A stretch of 64,000 nucleotides of DNA from Linnemannia schmuckeri (lineage: Eukaryota > Mortierellomycota > Mortierellomycetes > Mortierellales > Mortierellaceae), in the NCBI GenBank assembly GCA_029449235.1, contig JANATG010000002.1, positions 2,976,001 through 3,040,000 on the forward strand, written 5' to 3'. A program made the translations under genes and the position numbers. Shown in pieces: positions 23,254-34,926 of this stretch; position 1 is the first letter of the stretch, and every line of letters begins with the position of its first letter. The notes under the pieces were generated by a model. That model was given only the letters and a program-made list of their open reading frames with translations, was not told the DNA's origin and made no database searches.

Positions 23254-23755
23254 GAGTTGTCGAGTACTGCGGCTTTGATTAATACAGTGACACTGTTTCC
23301 TGTTCTTCTGTGTAGGTGTTTGCTCCTTGGTTGTTGTCGTTCTTCCTGATGGATGATGTCGAGACCTGCTTCGTGTGTCAAGAAGCATAAACTCAAAAAT
23401 GGGGTCACCTTCCCAGCCCGATTTGTCACTGACTCCAAAACCAGTCACCGTAAGCGATTCGCGCTTGCGAATGTTTTGTCGCTCCTTTTGGACAAAAGTC
23501 GTCTTCTTGTCTTGACCTCACACTTTCACTCCTCCTTCTTCTTCCCTTTCTCCTTTTTTCACACCCATTCGTTCCTCCTTCCCCTTTCACTCACTCAAAC
23601 TAACCAGTCCCCCCCCCAAAGGCAGCACAGACAGCAGACATAGCAGGACCTTGCCTTGCGCACACATCACACTTACTCACACGTCTCACACTTGACCTTC
23701 ACTTCTTACTTCTCACCTTCTAAGCCTTCGCTCATTCAACACAAAGCACTTTGCA
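23254..23755. promoter_or_regulatory. Divergent promoter, CFAP20 / HUL5
   Basis: 502 bp between two divergent start codons. It has a pyrimidine-rich stretch (about 23520-23620, CTTCTTCCCTTTC type) next to the HUL5 start and a C9 run near 23610. No discrete site is identified. Confidence 0.45.
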
Positions 23756-26700
23756 ATGTTTGACGGAAGTTTCAAGTCAAGGCGAACCATCAACCTCGGT
23801 GGCAACAAACAACAAGTCGATAAGCAGAAGCTCCTCAGACAGGCTCAGGAAGAGCGCAGGATAAGAGAGGCAGAAAGAGCACGGCTCAAAGCAGCCGAGC
23901 GTATCCAGGTACAAAACTCGTATCTTCTATGCATACGCAGACTTTATTATCTCTCCAGTAGAAACACTTGCGTAACTCATGCTCATATAAAGTGCTTTTT
24001 TTTGACATAATGTCAATGAATAGGCATGGTATCGCGGACGAACAGTCGCTGCGGGAGTGCGACAGGACATCAGAGACACCTGGGACAGCGAAGCAATCAC
24101 CCTGCAACACAACATTGGATCAACAGCGCAGTTATCCCCCACCATCATCGCACAGCTCTCCAACGAAGCAGAATCATCTGTGCAGAAACTTCTCATTTTT
24201 TTCCGCCCGAGATTCGACCACCAGCGAGTGGTCCAGCTTTGCAGCAACTTGCTACTTACGGCAGGCGCAACCAAAGCCCGTCTTGTCGCTATACCCTTCC
24301 AGAGCACACCCAATCAGCAGGCATCATGGCAGCGACTGCTTGGACGACTCTTGCCAGTCTTGGTGCAGCATCTTGGAGACCACTCGAATTGGTACAGTCA
24401 ACAATCGTTGCGTTGTTTGTCTAAGACCAAGTTACATAATGAGCATGATTCGATTTTTAACTCTTCGCCCTGTGCTTTGCCTTGCATCAATCTAATAGGT
24501 CTGAACAGGAAGCAGAGCCAGTCTTCACACTCTTCGACACCCTTACGCTTCCAGAAACATACCCTTCAACACAGGATACTCAGGCATTCTCTCTCTCAAA
24601 ACACTTTTCTCAGGCCCTTTCAAGCGCAGGCATTTTCCCTCAGCTGGCTCGCTTCCTCAGTCGAATCGTAAGTCCGATTATATACCTTTAGAAAATTGCT
24701 GCATCACTTTGGGCGCATTTCAACGCTGCCTTCTAACCACCACGAACCATCCCTGACAACAGTCCATAGACGACAAGAGTAAACCATCCTTCGGCAAGGC
24801 TGTGCTGCTGGCCGTCCGTATCTTGCGAGCGAGTGAGCAGGCGCCAGGGCGCCTAGAAACTGCGGATCAATTTGTGAGCCATATCTTAACTGTGCCGCTT
24901 CTCCCTAACAGGATGCCAATTGAGACTCTATCAACATTCACTTCCAGACTTCCCCTAGACACCATTTTGCTTCATCTTTCCGGAACCTCTCTCGTTGCTA
25001 TCACCAGTCTGCCCCAGTACAAGGCCACCCCTCTGATGGCCAACATTCTGGCATTTGGATATCAGCGAGTTGCCAAGATGAGTCCCGCGGTCTCGAACGC
25101 ATACCTGCATGTGCTGACGGCCTTGCTTGGTCTGGTTCCACGCGACTCGATCGAATCAGCCTCCAAGCGCGCAGCAGATGACGACGAGGACATGGAAGAT
25201 ATTGAGTGGAGATCAGAAGATTTGCCAGGATCATCGCTAAAGTCACTCACCTCGTCAACAGCCAAACTGGATCCTAGGATGATGAAATGGCTCTCGTTGG
25301 CGTACGACAGCAACCACCTGAATGACATCTTGGGATCTATTGAAAGATCGAGCTCAGGTGCAACGATCTCCACAGGCGCTTCACAGGATGTTCTCTCAGC
25401 GGACTCTATTGGTGAGATCACCCATCTCCTCCTGAACTTGATTACTCTCTTCCCATCGCACAAGATCAATATTCTCAGCAACTTGATGTATTTCAAGTTT
25501 GGCAGCAAAGCAAAGACGACAGCAGGACCTGGAGCCGCTCAAGCCCCCAGCAGGAAGGTGTTCAGTGTTTCAATCATCAAGATTTTTTTGGATGCATTTA
25601 CCTCAACAAAGCTGCATGAGCAACTTCTCCAGTCGATGCAACGAGACACACCCCTCAGCGTCCAAGTGGTCATGGATCAAAGTCACGCCAAGGCTTGGAA
25701 TCTGCTTGCCTTTGTTGCCGAGCTCTACTGCCAAATCTTGGTGACCATGGGAGACGATGAGTTTTACGACGAGAAAAGAAACCCCATTGGTCCGCAGAGC
25801 GTGATCACCCTTGCATCCGTTGTCAGGGTAAGTTTACATGATCAGTATGGATGGAGTCCTGATGATTGACAGAGAGAAAACTAATGGTTATATATCTCAT
25901 TTCGTTGTAGGATGTTGCGTTCTTGTTGTGGTGGAACGACAATGCTCTTAATATGGAATCCAATGTCGGAGGTTCTATGAACCTCAAGGTCGGATATCTT
26001 CGAGACATTGTTACCAAGCTGACCAGACAACTGCATGCACGAGAGTAAGTTTTCCGCCTTGATATCTGCATGCTCTTACATATAAGTGAGGCACGTGATC
26101 TAATTGCCCATTTGCTGATTATATCGTCGGTAGTTCGAGAAAGGCATTTTGTCCCAAGGATCACTGGCTGCTGTCAATGCCCCTAGATATGAATGCGTTC
26201 AAACGAGCAGTCATCCAGGACGAGGAGAGTCTCAGTCGCGATCAGGAGGTGGATGAACATGACGGTGATGATATTACTATGACGGACTCGGAACATGTTC
26301 GTGTTCAACGCTCGATCAACCGCCGCCAAAGAACTTCCCAGCTGGCTCGTCTAAGTCCTCGCCTGGGTGTATTGAACAATATCCCATTCGTGATTCGATT
26401 TGAGGACCGTGTCTCGATCTTCCGCGCGTTTGTCGAGTCGGACCGACAGCGGACTCCAGGCATATCTGGTTTCCACCCGCATCCTGTTGGTCAGGCTCAG
26501 GTTCACCGAGGAACTGTCTTTGAGGACGGTTACGAGCACTTGAACCATCTCGGTAAAAGCATCTGATGTATTCTTTGTATAGAACAATGTACTTTTTCAT
26601 ATTATTGATTGACAACAGTGCTGACGTTCTTATACCAAAACTCAACAATATAGGACCAAAACTCAAGGGAAGAATTGCCATCAGCTTTATTGACCAGTAT

Positions 26701-27767
26701 GGCATGGCGGAGGCAGGAATCGACGGCGGAGGAGTGTTCAAGGAGTTTTTGACGTCTCTAGTCCTGCAGGCATTCAACACCAACTACGGACTGTTTATGA
26801 ACACATCGGATCATTTGCTGTACCCAAACCCACACCGGTTTGCACAGGAGAGGACGCAGCTCAAGCATTACGAGTTCCTCGGTCGGATACTGGGCAAGGC
26901 ACTGTACGAGGGCATTTTGATTGATGCGGCATTTGCTGGGTTCTTTTTGAGCAAGTGTTTGGGTCAAGTCAACTACCTGGATGATCTGCCATCACTGGAT
27001 CCGGAGTTGTATCGCGGGTTGATGTTCTTGAAGAATTATGAAGGCAACTTTGAAGACCTCTCTCTCTACTTCACTGTCGACGACGAAGGTAACCCTTCTT
27101 AATTATGTGTGTTTATTGCTATGTTTTTTTTTCCCTTTTTGATTACTAAGATTAATAATCATTTCTCTTTTTCTATTCCACGGAACGAATGATAGAGATG
27201 GGACAAACGATTACGCGAGAGTTAATACCGAATGGCGCAAATACGATGGTGACACGGGAGAACAGGATTCGATACATTTACCTAACGGCTCATTATCGAC
27301 TCAACACCCAGATTGATCGCCAGTGCAAGGCTTTCTTCCGAGGCCTGTCTGATCTGATTGATCCCAAGTGGCTTTGGATGTTCAACCAGCAGGAACTTCA
27401 AGTGATGTTGGGTGGAGCACAGACAGGCATCTCATTGAAGGATCTGGCACAGAATGTAGTGTATTCGAACTTTGAAAGGACGGATCCTACGATTGAGTAC
27501 TTTTGGTCTGTTGTTGAGGAGATGAGTGAGGAGGATCGTCGGTTGTTGGTGAAGTTTGTGACCTCGTGTGCTCGACCGCCGTTGCTGGGATTTGCGGAGT
27601 TGAATCCGAAACTGTGTATCCGTAATGCGGGACAGGAAGAGGACCGGTTGCCGACGAGTAGTACGTGTATGAACCTGTTGAAGCTGCCTGCGTTTACGAG
27701 TCGGCAGCGTCTGAAGGAAAAGCTGCTATATGCCATCCACTCTGAGGCTGGCTTTGATCTTTCGTAG
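23756..27767 (+). CDS. HUL5: HECT ubiquitin ligase HUL5/UBE3C
   Basis: Eight exons (23756-23908, 24024-24391, 24499-24667, 24763-25827, 25911-26044, 26134-26552, 26654-27088, 27196-27767) give 1104 residues, close to UBE3C (1083). The N-terminus MFDGSFKSRRTINLGG is diagnostic. An IQ motif (IQAWYRGR, ~50-58) spans intron 1. The HECT domain runs from about residue 720: FEDRVSIFRAFVE, GIDGGGVFKEFLTSL, FLGRILGKALYEG. The catalytic cysteine is Cys1072 in LPTSSTCMNLLKLP, near the C-terminus as expected. An acidic DEDMEDIEW patch lies mid-protein. Hul5 is known to be a proteasome-associated chain-extending ligase that ubiquitinates misfolded proteins. Identity is secure. Confidence 0.94.
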
Positions 27768-28423
27768 TTCTGATGTGTTGAGTATACAGTCGACAAAATT
27801 AAAAAAGGAAAGAATCTAGAGAGAGGTATACATAGTGTGTACTGTAGAAAGAACGCGCAAACGACATTTTGCGAATTTTTTTGCTAATGACCCTGGACCC
27901 TGCTCTCTGCTCGTGTGTTGTGTTGTGTGGTATTTTCTTTATGCAACGAGGAAGATGCACGAGCGTTTACAAGAGGCGAGAAGGCGAACAAAGTTTTTTT
28001 TTTTTTTCTAAAATACTACTCAGGGACGGTGACTGCTTTTCTACCCCGGATCAATTTGATGAGGCTCGATGAGTCCTTTTGTATGGTCTGCCTCTTATCA
28101 AAAAACATAAGAAAGAAAGACGCCTCGCGCGGCTGGGTGCTGCTCTCGTTGCACATGGAGGTCGCTGGATAGTGTTTGATCCGGGAAGATAAAAGGGAGC
28201 AACAACCCTCCTTTTCTTCTCTTCTTTTTCTTCTTCTTTGCCTACATCGCATTCACCCCTCTCATCCTCTCTTCTTCTTTGTCTGCTTTCTCATCACCTT
28301 CTCTCCCCCTTCTCTGCCAGCTCACTCTCCCCACTCTACGTATTTCTCACACTTTTCCTCACAACTCCGACTCTCGGCACCCTTACTTTTGATATCTTCT
28401 GTACAGTAAACCACCCTAACATA
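27768..28423. other. Intergenic, HUL5 3' end to ARG5,6 promoter
   Basis: Holds the HUL5 3' region, a short T run (about 27993-28007) and a strongly C/T-rich promoter and leader (28200-28330) before ARG5,6. No gene is seen. Confidence 0.55.
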
Positions 28424-31400
28424 ATGATCCCTCGCACGATCGTCGCTCGCCAGCTCACTCGTTCAGGACTCCTTAGAGCCTCGTCCTCATACCCCTCTAA
28501 GGCCTCGCTCACTGCCGCCCGTGGTCTTGTCAATGCCAAGCAGTCCTCCTGGCGGGAAGCAACCGCTGCTGCTGCAGTTCAGCAGAACCGTGGGTATTCT
28601 GGAAGCGCCACTGCGGCCCAGTCTGAGAAGGTATAGTTATTAATTGAGTAATATTTGAGGTTACTTGTTTTATGTGAGAAGGAATTTTTACTAGAATGAG
28701 GGAATTGATTGTGAGTAGGAAGTTTACTTTGTGCTGTGTGAGAGATTTTTTTTATTGGTGCTATAGTGTGGTGGTTTCTGGATTATGCATGCGTGGGTGT
28801 ATGTATGTGTATCTGCTTCGGCCAAGAGCACGAGGAAGGAGGAGAGCATAGATGGATGATCAGACCAGGTCGGACAAATATTTTTTTTTTGAGTGAGAGA
28901 GATGTGATATGAAAAATGAAGAAACAAAAATTATGCGATCTGATTATAATCATGAGCACATGCAGTTGTAATTATGTATATATATACAGCGATATGAAAA
29001 GAAAGGAAAGAGGAAGCAGAGAGAGGAAGATAGGATATCAATCTACTTTACATCTCAAACAACAGTCTTTTGCTTATATATGCTAACAATTACTATTTTC
29101 TTTCTTTCTTCCTACCTATATTCGATAATAAAATCACAACAAAAAAAAAACAACAACAGGAAACAATCACAAAGCTGCTTTATAACATTGGATCGCGCAA
29201 GGAAGTTGAACAATATCTGCGCCATTTCTCATCTGTCGAGTCGCAAAAGTTTGCTGTCATCAAGGTCGGAGGCGCCGTCCTCACCGATGAACTTGACACC
29301 CTCGCCTCCGCCATCACTTTCCTCAACCGCGTCGGTCTCTACCCCATCGTCCTCCACGGTGCAGGCCCTCAGCTGAACAACCTGCTCGAGAAGGCTGGAG
29401 TGGTTCCCGATTACCACGATGGAATCCGTATCACTGACGAAAAGACGCTGGAGATTGCTCGCAAGGTGTTTATGGCCGAGAACTTGAAGCTGGTCGAGGC
29501 TTTGGAGAAGATGGGAACTCGTGCTCGTCCCTTGCCTGGCGGAGTCTTCTCGGCTGAGTATCTGGACAAGGACAAGTATGGATTTGTGGGCAAGATCACG
29601 GGTGTTAACAAGGAGGTGATTGAGGCCTCGATCCGCGCTGGTGCGTTGCCCATCCTGACCAGCTTGGCCGAGACGCCCGCTGGCCAGATCTTGAACGTCA
29701 ATGCGGATGTTGCAGCTGGAGAGTTGGCCCGTGTCTTGGAGCCCCTCAAGATTGTATACTTGAACGAGAAGAACGGACTATACAACGGCGACACTGGCAA
29801 GAAGATCGATGTCATCAACCTCGACGAGGTAACGCTACGTCCCCTTCCTTTTCACTGCTCTTTTGTCCGTTTCAGTTTTGATATGTTGCATTTTTCATTA
29901 GTCGATGGATGTGGGGTGGTGATGGTGCCTGGATTTGCTTTTGAGGGTCTTGGTCTCACCCCTCCCGGCAGTCGTCCAATAGGAACCCGACAATTTTTAT
30001 GAGCGAAGATGACTAAACAAGCATATACATTCTCTTATACTCCGATTACTTCCTTCTTAATAGGAATATGCAGATCTGCTCAAGCAGCCCTGGGTCAAGT
30101 ATGGCACAAAGCTCAAGATTAAGGAGATCAAGGAGCTCCTCGACCACCTCCCTCGCTCCTCCTCCGTCGCCATCATCTCCGCCGGCCACCTCCACAAGGA
30201 GCTCTTCACCGACTCCGGTGCCGGCACTTTGATCCGCCGTGGCTTCAAGCTCTTCCACCACAACTCGCTCGAGCAATTGGACAAGGACCGTCTCCGCAGG
30301 ATCTTGGAGCAGGAGGATCCCCAAGTCCAGTCTGGCCAGGTCAGCGTCTCGTCGTACCTTCATGACCTCGAGAACACCAAGAAGGGCTTCAAGGCCTATG
30401 GAGATGAGCCCTACGAGGTCCTTGCTGTTGTCAAGAACGACGATGAGACCGGCAGCGGTGTCCCTAAGCTCGACAAGTTCATTGCCACCAAGGCTGCCGT
30501 CCTCAACAACGTCACGGATAATGTCTGGGCTCTGCTGTCGAAGGATTACCCCTCGTTGACCTGGATCGTGGATGAGAACGACGCCAACAAGGGCTGGCAC
30601 TTTGACAAGGCTGAGGGCAGCTTTACCAAGAACGGCAAGACGCTCTTCTGGAAGGGCTTGAACGATGTTGGAACTATTGAGAAGGTCGTTTCGCAGTTCT
30701 TGGATACCCAGACCAAGGACGCTGTCAATGCTGCTACCTCCGGATCTGGAGCTTTTGCCAATGGCCAGCGCCGCTCCTTCTCGACCGGTTTTAACAAGTC
30801 AACTTCGCCCTTCATGGGTGGCCGCCGCATGTTCTCGACCAGCTCCTCTGCCCAGCGTGACGTCAAGAAGATTGGTCTCATTGGCGCTCGTGGTTACACC
30901 GGCCAGGAGTTGATCCGTCTTGTCAACAACCACCCTTCGTTGGAGATTTCCTTCGTCTCCTCTCGTGAGCTCGAGGGCAAGCCCCTGGAGGGCTACACCA
31001 AGAGCCCCATCACCTATGTCAATCTCTCTGCCGACCAGGTTAAGGAGAAGACTCAGTCTGGAGAGGTCGATGCCTGGATCTTGGCGCTTCCCAACGGAGT
31101 CTGCAAGCCCTTTGTCGATGCCGTCGAGTCGGTTGAGGAAGGCAAGAAAATGGTTCTCTGCGATCTCTCTGCCGATTTCCGGTTTACGGATTCTTGGACC
31201 TATGGACTTCCCGAGTTCAACCGCGCCAACTTGCCCGGCGCAACCCGTATCTCTAACCCAGGATGCTACGCCACTGGTTCACAATTGTCGATCCGTCCCC
31301 TCTTGGAGCACTTGGGCGGCACTCCCTCAATCTTTGGTGTCTCTGGATACTCTGGTGCCGGCACCAAGCCCTCGCCCAACAACGATGTCAATCACCTTAA

Positions 31401-31815
31401 GGACAACTTGGTCCCTTACTCCTTGACCAACCACATCCACGAGCGTGAGGTTTCTCACCAACTGGGTCGCGAGGTCAACTTCATGCCCCACGTGGCCCCC
31501 TTCTTCCAGGGCATCACCTTGACTGTCAACCTGCCCTTGAACAAGACCATGACCTCTGGTGAGGTGCGCGAGATTTACGAGGCCGCCTACGAGAATGAGA
31601 AGCTGGTCCATGTCCTCAAGGGCGTTCCTTTGGTCAAGGAGAACGCTGGAAAGCATTTCGCAAGGATTGGAGGATTCGGAGTTCACTCGACCGGAAAGCG
31701 AGTTGTTGTTGTGGCGACAATTGATAACTTGTTGAAGGGTGCTGCTACCCAGGCAGTCCAGAACTTGAACTTGTCGTTGGGACTTGGCGAATACACCGGT
31801 ATTCCTCTTGATTAA
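28424..31815 (+). CDS. ARG5,6: Mitochondrial acetylglutamate kinase / NAGP reductase fusion
   Basis: Three exons (28424-28630, 29160-29828, 30064-31815) give 875 residues. Residues 1-69 form a basic, Ser/Ala-rich mitochondrial presequence. The kinase domain starts with FAVIKVGGAVL and LHGAGPQLNNLL. A NAT-like (DUF619-type) segment with GFKAYGDEPYEVLAVV follows. The reductase starts at KKIGLIGARGYTGQELIRL and contains the catalytic cysteine in SNPGCYATG. The two enzymes catalyse steps 2 and 3 of arginine synthesis in the matrix. Between them lie two presequence-like sites, RRSFST (~528) and RRMFST (~545), which fits the known mitochondrial cleavage of this precursor in yeast. The first intron (529 bp) is the longest confident one in the window. 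Confidence 0.95.
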
Positions 31816-32197
31816 ATTTAGTTGGTTTTTTTTTGCGTATATACACACATTCACTTGCATAGTTAGATCCAAATACATTTCTTGTTTATTGAAACAGACT
31901 TTGTGTGCGCATTTCTTTTTTTGAAGAAGTGGATCGAAAGAAGGAGGCAGTGGAAAGGCCTACTATTAACAGTTACACATATATCTGTATGTGGAAGAGA
32001 TAGAAAGTGAGATTGAGAGGGAAAAGAAAAGAAGTGCAAGTAAAGAATGGCGCCGACTTTAATGTTTTAGGAGATTTGTATCTTCTTTGAATTACGAGGC
32101 AAAGTAGCAGCAGTCGAGAGAGAAACAGAAAGAGAATAAAAAATAAAGAACACGTTCGTCCTTATGTAGATGGTGATTGGACTGTAGGGGCCTTTCA
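31816..32197. other. Intergenic, no gene seen
   Basis: Convergent 3' regions of ARG5,6 and the WAP-like gene; A/T-rich with a short T run. Nothing further is recognised. Confidence 0.5.
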
Positions 32198-32611
32198 TTA
32201 TGGTTTCAAAAAAGGAGAGAACGTGCAAGATTGACCACAGCTCTGATTGAGACAGCATGCCTCTCCTTCGCAATCCTGGTCAGATTTACACTCATCGCGG
32301 TACTCATCACATACACGGGTGTCAGCGTCTCCGCACAAAGGGATCGTGCTTGGTTGTTTCGGTGTTGATATTGGTAGTGGTAGTCCTGTTGCTGTTGTTG
32401 ATGCTGTTGTTGTTGTTGTTGTTGTTGTTGATGTTGCTGACGGCGTTTGTGTTGGTGACTGTGTGGATAACCCTGATCTATTGGTAGGAATCATGCAATC
32501 TGGTGGTGGTGGCGAGCATGGCTCTTTTCCATAATTTGGTTTCTCGACGGCTGTAGCGACACTGACGGCAGCAAGCAGGGCTACAAAGAGGCAAGTGAAG
32601 AAGGTTTTCAT
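32198..32611 (-). CDS. Secreted WAP-type (four-disulfide core) protein
   Basis: Single exon, 137 residues. A clear signal peptide (MKTFFTCLFVALLAAVSVATA) is followed by a T/S/P-rich linker with a polythreonine run. The C-terminal ~45 residues contain eight cysteines spaced C-x7-C-x6-C-x5-C-x4-CC-x4-C-x3-C. The order, including the CC pair and the CKSDQDC step, fits the whey-acidic-protein fold. That fold is best known from secreted serine-protease inhibitors and antimicrobial peptides of animals. Activity here is inference. It faces the four Kazal-like genes from the opposite strand but does not show their shared promoter motif. Confidence 0.75.
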   Translation of the reverse strand: MKTFFTCLFVALLAAVSVATAVEKPNYGKEPCSPPPPDCMIPTNRSGLSTQSPTQTPSATSTTTTTTTTASTTATGLPLPISTPKQPSTIPLCGDADTRVCDEYRDECKSDQDCEGEACCLNQSCGQSCTFSPFLKP

Positions 32612-33255
32612 TTTCGTTCTTGAGGGTTGAAGAAAGGAGTGTTATTTTTGTGTGTGGATGGACAGAACGTATCGATTTCACGTGTTGTTGAATGGAAGGG
32701 GATAATTTGCTATTCTTTTTTTGATATGGAGGAGGGACGAACGGTAGGCTTTATAACAATGGTGTTTTCCTGTAGCAAAAAGCATAGCGCATGATTGTTT
32801 GTGCGATTGGTTTCGAACATCCATCTTCATGGTTCATTTAGGAAGTAGGATAGTTGAGGTTCGGACAAAAAGTGTGGACAGTGTGTTACTTAACCGCCAT
32901 CGCTTTTGTTATGGGAAACAATAGTGGGTTTCTGAACAATATCAACCAAACGATGTGACAATGGTCGACCAGAGGAACGAGTGGCTGGAAAAGTTGCAGA
33001 GCCGCACTCTTTTTTTTTAACTTATAACAATAGGGTTGTGCATGCGGCAGCAAACAATAAAAAAGAAAATCAAACGCGACTTGCCTCTTTTTTACGAGAA
33101 GTGTCAAACAGGGGAGAAAAAAAAACGCGACATATAAAACACTCACGCTCAACGGGACAACACTCTTCGCCCTCCGTCCACTCACATTCATATTTTTTTT
33201 ATCTCTCACGCGTACAATTCCCTTCCCCTCCATTCACGTAAAATATCAACGGCTA
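32612..33255. other. Divergent spacer, WAP-like / Kazal-like A
   Basis: A/T-rich spacer between divergent secreted-protein genes. It includes the promoter motif of Kazal-like gene A (33025-33139). Confidence 0.6.
33025..33139 (+). promoter_or_regulatory. Composite promoter of Kazal-like gene A
   Basis: TAACAATAGG at 33025-33034, CGCGACTTGCCTC at 33075-33087, a second ACGCGAC at 33125, and TATAAAA at 33133-33139. The CGCGAC core is 181 bp before the ATG. The same three parts recur, in the same order, before the other three paralogues. Confidence 0.65.
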
Positions 33256-34035
33256 ATGTGGATTCCACTGCCCATCCTCCTGGGCATTATCCTAGTTCTC
33301 GGAACCTTCGCGCACATTGTGCTGGCTCTACCCAACGGCAGCTCGACCAGACAGTCAATAAGACCTATTCCTACTAAGCCCAAACTCAACAAGCCCAAAT
33401 ACGTACCCACCACAACCAACAAACCTAAACCCGTCCACACCACCAACGAGCACAAGCCCATACTTACCATTACCAAAATACCCAAACCCGTACCTGCCAC
33501 CAGCAAACCCAAACCTGCGCCAACCGGAACCACTAAACTCAAACACAAAAAAACCACCAACAAGCCCAAACCTGAACCCACCACCAACAAAATTAAACCC
33601 ATGCCTGCCACCAACAAACCTAGACCCATAGCCACTACCATCACAATCCAAACCCAGACTACACCACCATTTCCTAGTACTACTACTACTACAACAACAA
33701 CACCTACACTCACCGTTACCGAGCCTGTCGCCACTGCCGTTCCTACGACCAGCGACCCGTTGCCTGTCACCGTCCAGCCTTGGCCATGGCCCTCGCCGTC
33801 GGCGGTGGTACCGCTACCAACACTGACGCTATCCGAAGAAGAGAAGGAACGGAACGCACAGCAGCGGAAGGATATAGTATGCAATTCGATCTGTAGGCCC
33901 AATGTTTCCACCAAGCAAGTCTGTGGAATGACCCCAGGGGGATCCAAGTACTTGACGGATGGTTGTCTTGTAATGAAGTATAATTGTATGTACCCTGAGG
34001 ATACTTTTACGTTGGTGGATACCGCTGACTGTTAG
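33256..34035 (+). CDS. Secreted Kazal-like protein A
   Basis: Single exon, 259 residues. A signal peptide (MWIPLPILLGIILVLGTFAH...) is followed by ~190 residues rich in K, P and T (TNKPKP-type repeats, then polythreonine). The C-terminal ~50 residues are C-x3-C-x9-C-x13-C-x6-C-x14-C, with VCG after the third cysteine step and DGC at the fourth. This is the Kazal-type cysteine layout (C-x3-C-x7-C-x10-C-x6-C). It ends at the last cysteine. Its role is unknown; extracellular protease inhibition or cell-wall association are possible. First of four same-strand paralogues. Confidence 0.75.
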   Translation: MWIPLPILLGIILVLGTFAHIVLALPNGSSTRQSIRPIPTKPKLNKPKYVPTTTNKPKPVHTTNEHKPILTITKIPKPVPATSKPKPAPTGTTKLKHKKTTNKPKPEPTTNKIKPMPATNKPRPIATTITIQTQTTPPFPSTTTTTTTTPTLTVTEPVATAVPTTSDPLPVTVQPWPWPSPSAVVPLPTLTLSEEEKERNAQQRKDIVCNSICRPNVSTKQVCGMTPGGSKYLTDGCLVMKYNCMYPEDTFTLVDTADC

Positions 34036-34926
34036 CTCGGGATCGAGCCTTGGACTCAGCTGTCGGTCCGGGTTTCAAGAAACACTTGAATTTCTGTAGT
34101 TTATACGAAATAATAAATGTGAACTAAAAAAAGGTAGTGAACGACTGTATTCGCCACTGACGTGTAAGAAGGCTGAGGGAAGAAGAGGATGCTGTTTAAA
34201 GGGAAATGGAGTATGAGGTTGAGAGATCAATGAAGAGTTATTGTCGATAGAGTATCCCAGGGTTGTTCTCTGAATGCTAAAATGACAAGAGGGGTCAGGG
34301 CATGCTTTTTTTGTTTCATTGTTATTTGACGACCTGTACTTTTTTGTGCGTGACAAATGGCTAGTGGGCGGCCACTATTACAAAAAAAGAACGAGGCTGG
34401 ATTGTTTGCGATGGTTAGAGACGAATGGCTAGAACTTGAAATAGACTTAGAAATCTTGTGTGGATAAATAGGGGTTCATCGAATTTCATTGGTGTCATTT
34501 TTTTTATTCTGTCCTTTTGTGTAGGAAATAGAGCGCATCTCTATGTACCAGAACAATTATGCGAGGACAATTAAGCGAGTAAGGGCTGAGCGAACAATAG
34601 AACACGCCACCAATTTTTCATTCTAGCTGCGAAGCTAAAAAGGGGTTGCCACTATGTACTGTACACCAAGCAGGATGAACATGGTTTTGTTTCTTTTTTT
34701 TATCTCCACAACAATAGGCCAAGTAGACAAAAAAATGGACGCGACTCGCCACTTATGTGGGTGAAAAGCAGGAAAACTCGACTTATAAAAGTCCTCATGT
34801 AAGGCGGCTATATCCTTCCTACAGATTCGCCCTGATTCAGATCTTGCACATTCAAAAACGAGATTCACACACACACACACACGTATCATACTTTTTTTTT
34901 GATCCACCCAGCCAAGTCTCTTCACC
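34036..34926. other. Spacer between Kazal-like genes A and B
   Basis: 891 bp, A/T-rich. Nothing is seen except the promoter motif of gene B at its 3' end (34708-34790) and a (CA)n run near 34867. Confidence 0.6.
34708..34790 (+). promoter_or_regulatory. Composite promoter of Kazal-like gene B
   Basis: ACAACAATAGG at 34708-34718, CGCGACTCGCCAC at 34740-34752 (187 bp before the ATG), and TATAAAA at 34784-34790. Confidence 0.65.
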
